Shown: positions 62,015-64,000 of the stretch, one piece after another
Numbering within the stretch: the first letter of the stretch is position 1
Layout: the number at the start of each line of letters is the position of its first letter
Assembly: GCA_033812795.1 (NCBI GenBank)
Contig: JAPXSY010000005.1
Coordinates: 27,443 to 91,442, forward strand
Direction of reading: 5' to 3'
Origin: JAPXSY01 sp033812795
GTDB taxonomy: Bacteria > Verrucomicrobiota > Kiritimatiellia > RFP12 > UBA1067
Length of the DNA stretch: 64,000 bases
Made by a program: the position numbers and the translations under genes
The notes under the pieces: generated by a model
Told to the model about the DNA's origin: nothing
The model's database searches: none
Seen by the model: only the letters and a program-made list of their open reading frames with translations

Positions 62015-62048
62015 TGACAAGAGCCGCACTGTGCGCGGGTCGCGGCAC
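62015..62048 (+). repeat. Direct repeat, right copy, flanking the 60.5-62 kb segment
   Basis: GACAAGAGCCGCACTGTGCG followed by CGGGTCGCGGCACC, the partner of 60284-60318. It lies in the 239-bp gap after the DUF3592 gene. Confidence 0.55.
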
Positions 62049-62126
62049 CGCTTTCGCGCGCCGCTCTGCCGCAGTGCTTTTACACTCACCGTTGCGAGCC
62101 ACTGCGTGGTCGCAACAAGAGGGGTT

Positions 62127-62155
62127 GACCCGCGACATTCGACCCGCGACCTGCG
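62127..62155 (+). repeat. Isolated core module of the dispersed repeat
   Basis: GACCCGCGACATTCGACCCG followed by CGACCTGCG. It is the same core as in the 33.5-kb elements (reverse complement) and at 49447. It lies 31 bases before the end of the ECF ATPase gene. Confidence 0.65.
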
Positions 62156-62186
62156 GCTGGAGCACCCCCCCAAAAAACCTTTGCCC

Positions 62187-62888
62187 TTAGTTTCTCCGTT
62201 TCCGAGCGAAGGCGGCTTCGATGTGCGCGGGATCGTCGGTGTCAACGGTGATCGCCCCGCCTTCAAGCATGATGAAGCGCCGGGCGACCTGCCGCGCGAA
62301 GGCGAGGTCGTGCGTGGCGAGCAGCAAAGCCGCCGGTTGACGCGTCAGCACCTGTGCGAGTTCATCGCGTCCGACCGGATCCAGCGAGGCGGTGGGTTCA
62401 TCCAGCAACAGCAGCGGCGGTTGCGCAACCAGTGCCCCCGCCAACGCCACCCGCTGGCGCTGGCCTTGCGACAGGGTGTGCGGCGCGTGCTCGGCGTACG
62501 CCGCAATTCCCAGCGCCTCTAACGTTTGAAGCGCCGCTTCGCGCGCTTCTGCCTGCGGACGACCGGCTCGTTCCAGAGCAAACGACACGTCGGCCAATAC
62601 CTGCGGAAACAGGAGCTGGTCGTCGGGCGTACTGAAGAGAAATCCGATCCGGTCGCGCACGTCGCGCACCGTCTCGCGCTGGAGTGCGATGCCGCACACC
62701 GTGATCGTTCCATTGAAGGGCTGCAACCCCGCGACCGCACGCAGCAACGTGGTCTTGCCCGAGCCGTTGAGCCCCAGCAGGGCGCAGTGTTCGCCGGGTG
62801 CGAGCGTCAGGGAGATGCCGCGCAGAACTTCGGAGTCGCCCGCACGGTAGGCGACGCGCAGATCATGGATGGCGAGTGCCGCGCTCAT
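62187..62888 (-). CDS. ECF-type importer ATPase (CbiO/EcfA-like)
   Basis: A 233-residue ABC ATPase. Walker A is GLNGSGKT (39-46), the Q-loop region is STPDDQLLFP (86-95), which is typical of energy-coupling-factor ATPases, the signature is LSQGQRQR (139-146) and Walker B LLLLDEPTASLD. It powers vitamin or metal uptake with the T protein encoded upstream. The ATG at 62888 overlaps the T-protein stop by four bases; ATG at 62894 is an alternative. Only one ATPase gene is present, so it may act as a homodimer, as CbiO does. Confidence 0.9.
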   Translation of the reverse strand: MSAALAIHDLRVAYRAGDSEVLRGISLTLAPGEHCALLGLNGSGKTTLLRAVAGLQPFNGTITVCGIALQRETVRDVRDRIGFLFSTPDDQLLFPQVLADVSFALERAGRPQAEAREAALQTLEALGIAAYAEHAPHTLSQGQRQRVALAGALVAQPPLLLLDEPTASLDPVGRDELAQVLTRQPAALLLATHDLAFARQVARRFIMLEGGAITVDTDDPAHIEAAFARKRRN

Positions 62889-63637
62889 GCGCATCCTCTC
62901 CAGCGCAGCGCGAGCGCACCCACCGCGAGCAGGGTGGTGGCGGTCAGCGCCAGCCAGTCAGAACGGGAAAAAGTCGGGGTCGGCATGTTCGGCGGCAGAC
63001 CGTCAAAACCGCGCACCTCCATCGCGTCGCCTGCGCGCGCGGCACGCAGCGCCAGCCGCGTCATCCAATTGGCCGGGAACGCCGTCACCACGCGTAGTCG
63101 CATAGCGAGCCGCGCCGAGGATGCGCCGCGCACCCGCATGGCATCGGCCATGCGCCGCGTTTCATCGGTCAGCAACGCGGCCTGATGCACGATCTGCACC
63201 AGCAGGCCGGTTACGGCGCGCGGCAAGGGCAAGGCCGCCACCGCGTCGGTGAACTCGGTGAACGGGAGCAACGACAATGCGCCGACGCATATCGTGACTC
63301 CCGCCACGCCGCGCGCACCGACATATAGCGGTGCCCGCAACGCTTCGGTCCACGTTACGGCGGAGCCGTTCCATCGCGCGACGGGCGCCAGCAGTAGCAA
63401 CGGCGCGAAAAGACAGATGGCGAAGCCCAACGACAGGGCAAGCTGTCGCGGCGGCATGGCGCAACCGAGCAGCCAGGCCAGCCACGCGACAACAAAGAGC
63501 GCGATACCCGCCGGGGAACCGAGCGGGACGACCGCGCAGCAGACGAAGACCCACGCGCCGCATAACAGGCGCACGGCGGGGGCAAGCCGCCGCGCCGCGC
63601 CGTTGCCGCCGCCGAAGGCTTCGCTGAAAGCGATCAT
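62885..63637 (-). CDS. ECF-type importer T component (CbiQ/EcfT-like)
   Basis: A 250-residue membrane protein with about five hydrophobic segments. Two Ala/Val-Arg-Gly motifs, MRVRG and MEVRG, occupy the coupling-helix positions that contact the ATPases in EcfT. It joins the substrate-binding S component to the ATPase. No S component is in view; it could be upstream of the methyltransferase, outside the window. ATGA overlaps join it to the genes on both sides. Confidence 0.82.
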   Translation of the reverse strand: MIAFSEAFGGGNGAARRLAPAVRLLCGAWVFVCCAVVPLGSPAGIALFVVAWLAWLLGCAMPPRQLALSLGFAICLFAPLLLLAPVARWNGSAVTWTEALRAPLYVGARGVAGVTICVGALSLLPFTEFTDAVAALPLPRAVTGLLVQIVHQAALLTDETRRMADAMRVRGASSARLAMRLRVVTAFPANWMTRLALRAARAGDAMEVRGFDGLPPNMPTPTFSRSDWLALTATTLLAVGALALRWRGCA

Positions 63638-64000
63638 GCTTCCGGCTCCTTGCGCACGCTCAGCAGGTAACGCGATGCGTTGTCTTCGGCCTCGATCACC
63701 GTAAAGCCGCTTGCGCGGAAAAGATCGGCGACCTCGTCAACCGGCGGCAGGCGGTCGGCGCGGACGGTGGGATGGGCCTCGCTGTGAATGCGGTTGACCT
63801 CTTCCTTGGAGATCAGATGCAGGATGTGGGCCTGACCGCCGGGACGCAGCACGCGGCGAAACTCGGCGACCACGTGGTCCGGACGATCGAAATGGGGCCA
63901 GGCGGAAAAGCAGAAGACGCGGTCGCATGTTCCGTTTGGCAGCGGTATGCGGTCGGCCGGTGCCTCGTGCCACGTCACGCGCTCGTCGGTTGTCTTGCTT
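63634..64000 (-). CDS. Class I SAM-dependent methyltransferase (5' part outside window)
   Basis: The visible 121 residues are the C-terminal half of a small methyltransferase: DRIPLPNGTCDRVFCFSAWP (acidic loop and motif post-I/II), HVVAEFRRVLRPGGQAHILH (motif III-like), and a C-terminal ASGFTVIEAEDNASRYLLSV. The frame runs open to the window edge; the apparent GTG start at 63978 is internal. Motif I with the SAM-binding GxGxG lies outside. The substrate is unknown. Its stop overlaps the T-component start, so the three genes form one unit. Confidence 0.8.
   Translation of the reverse strand, partial: SKTTDERVTWHEAPADRIPLPNGTCDRVFCFSAWPHFDRPDHVVAEFRRVLRPGGQAHILHLISKEEVNRIHSEAHPTVRADRLPPVDEVADLFRASGFTVIEAEDNASRYLLSVRKEPEA

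Noticed and set aside
1..64000. tRNA or rRNA genes
   Set aside because: I scanned the gaps between genes for tRNA-like T-loop (GGTTCGA) and CCA-end patterns and for rRNA sequence, and saw none; a covariance-model scan would be decisive.

Overview
The window is about 64 kb of gene-dense, GC-rich bacterial chromosome. The organism looks diderm and rod-forming: it has a full mreBCD-mrdA-rodA set, a lipoprotein with a lipobox and Tat-type signal peptides. It makes c-di-AMP (cdaA) and encodes a squalene-hopene-cyclase-type protein. The mix of Tat-exported Gfo/Idh/MocA oxidoreductases, secreted SGNH esterases, GH28-type pectinase modules, xylose-isomerase-like TIM barrels and a FucP-type permease is typical of polysaccharide-degrading members of the PVC group (Verrucomicrobiota, Kiritimatiellota, Lentisphaerota). 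That placement is inference; there is no rRNA gene here to confirm it, and I found no tRNA gene.

Layout. 1-8.8 kb: leuS (5' end cut by the window edge), a YugP-type membrane metallopeptidase, htpG, a convergent terpene cyclase and rpoN. 8.9-24.4 kb: twelve genes all on the minus strand, read as mreB-mreC-mreD-mrdA-rodA-rng-ftsH-folP-cdaA-ybbR-ftsK-rodZ-like. Many overlap or are separated by a few bases, so cell elongation, c-di-AMP synthesis and chromosome translocation appear to share one transcriptional block. 24.6-26.6 kb: a TIM-barrel isomerase and a GT2 glycosyltransferase that share a bidirectional terminator. 26.7-31.2 kb: E1 alpha and E1 beta of a 2-oxoacid/acetoin dehydrogenase, followed by an m5C methyltransferase and an MvaI/BcnI-type endonuclease that are joined to it by 4-base overlaps. 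31.3-38.5 kb: coaB, an ANKH-like membrane transporter, two tandem repeat elements, apgM, a HAD-like protein, a pteridine-reductase-type SDR, a lipoprotein and a small metallopeptidase. 38.5-52.7 kb: carbohydrate and accessory metabolism (an SGNH-GH28 fusion, two Gfo/Idh/MocA proteins, an SGNH hydrolase), with recD, rmuC, a TrmJ-like methyltransferase, a dCMP deaminase, an IMPase, a thioesterase, a secreted PHP-like protein and a pterin-binding methyltransferase. 52.8-60 kb: a FucP-like permease, PIN-PhoH, pgpA, an M42 peptidase, a GT4, a second TIM-barrel protein and folE. 60-64 kb: a repeat-rich segment with a chimeric GH28 remnant and a DUF3592 protein, then the ATPase and T components of an ECF-type importer and a methyltransferase cut by the window end.

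The most unusual material is non-coding. Two tandem copies (33517-33772 and 33802-34085) of a 256-284 bp element have 19-bp terminal inverted repeats that match, arms and flanks, the bidirectional terminator hairpin at 25643-25680. Inside are modular low-complexity tracts whose pieces recur in other intergenic gaps at about 7.2, 35.5, 49.4, 60.1 and 62.1 kb. This looks like a terminator-nested, modular intergenic repeat family, and it is the best candidate here for something undescribed.
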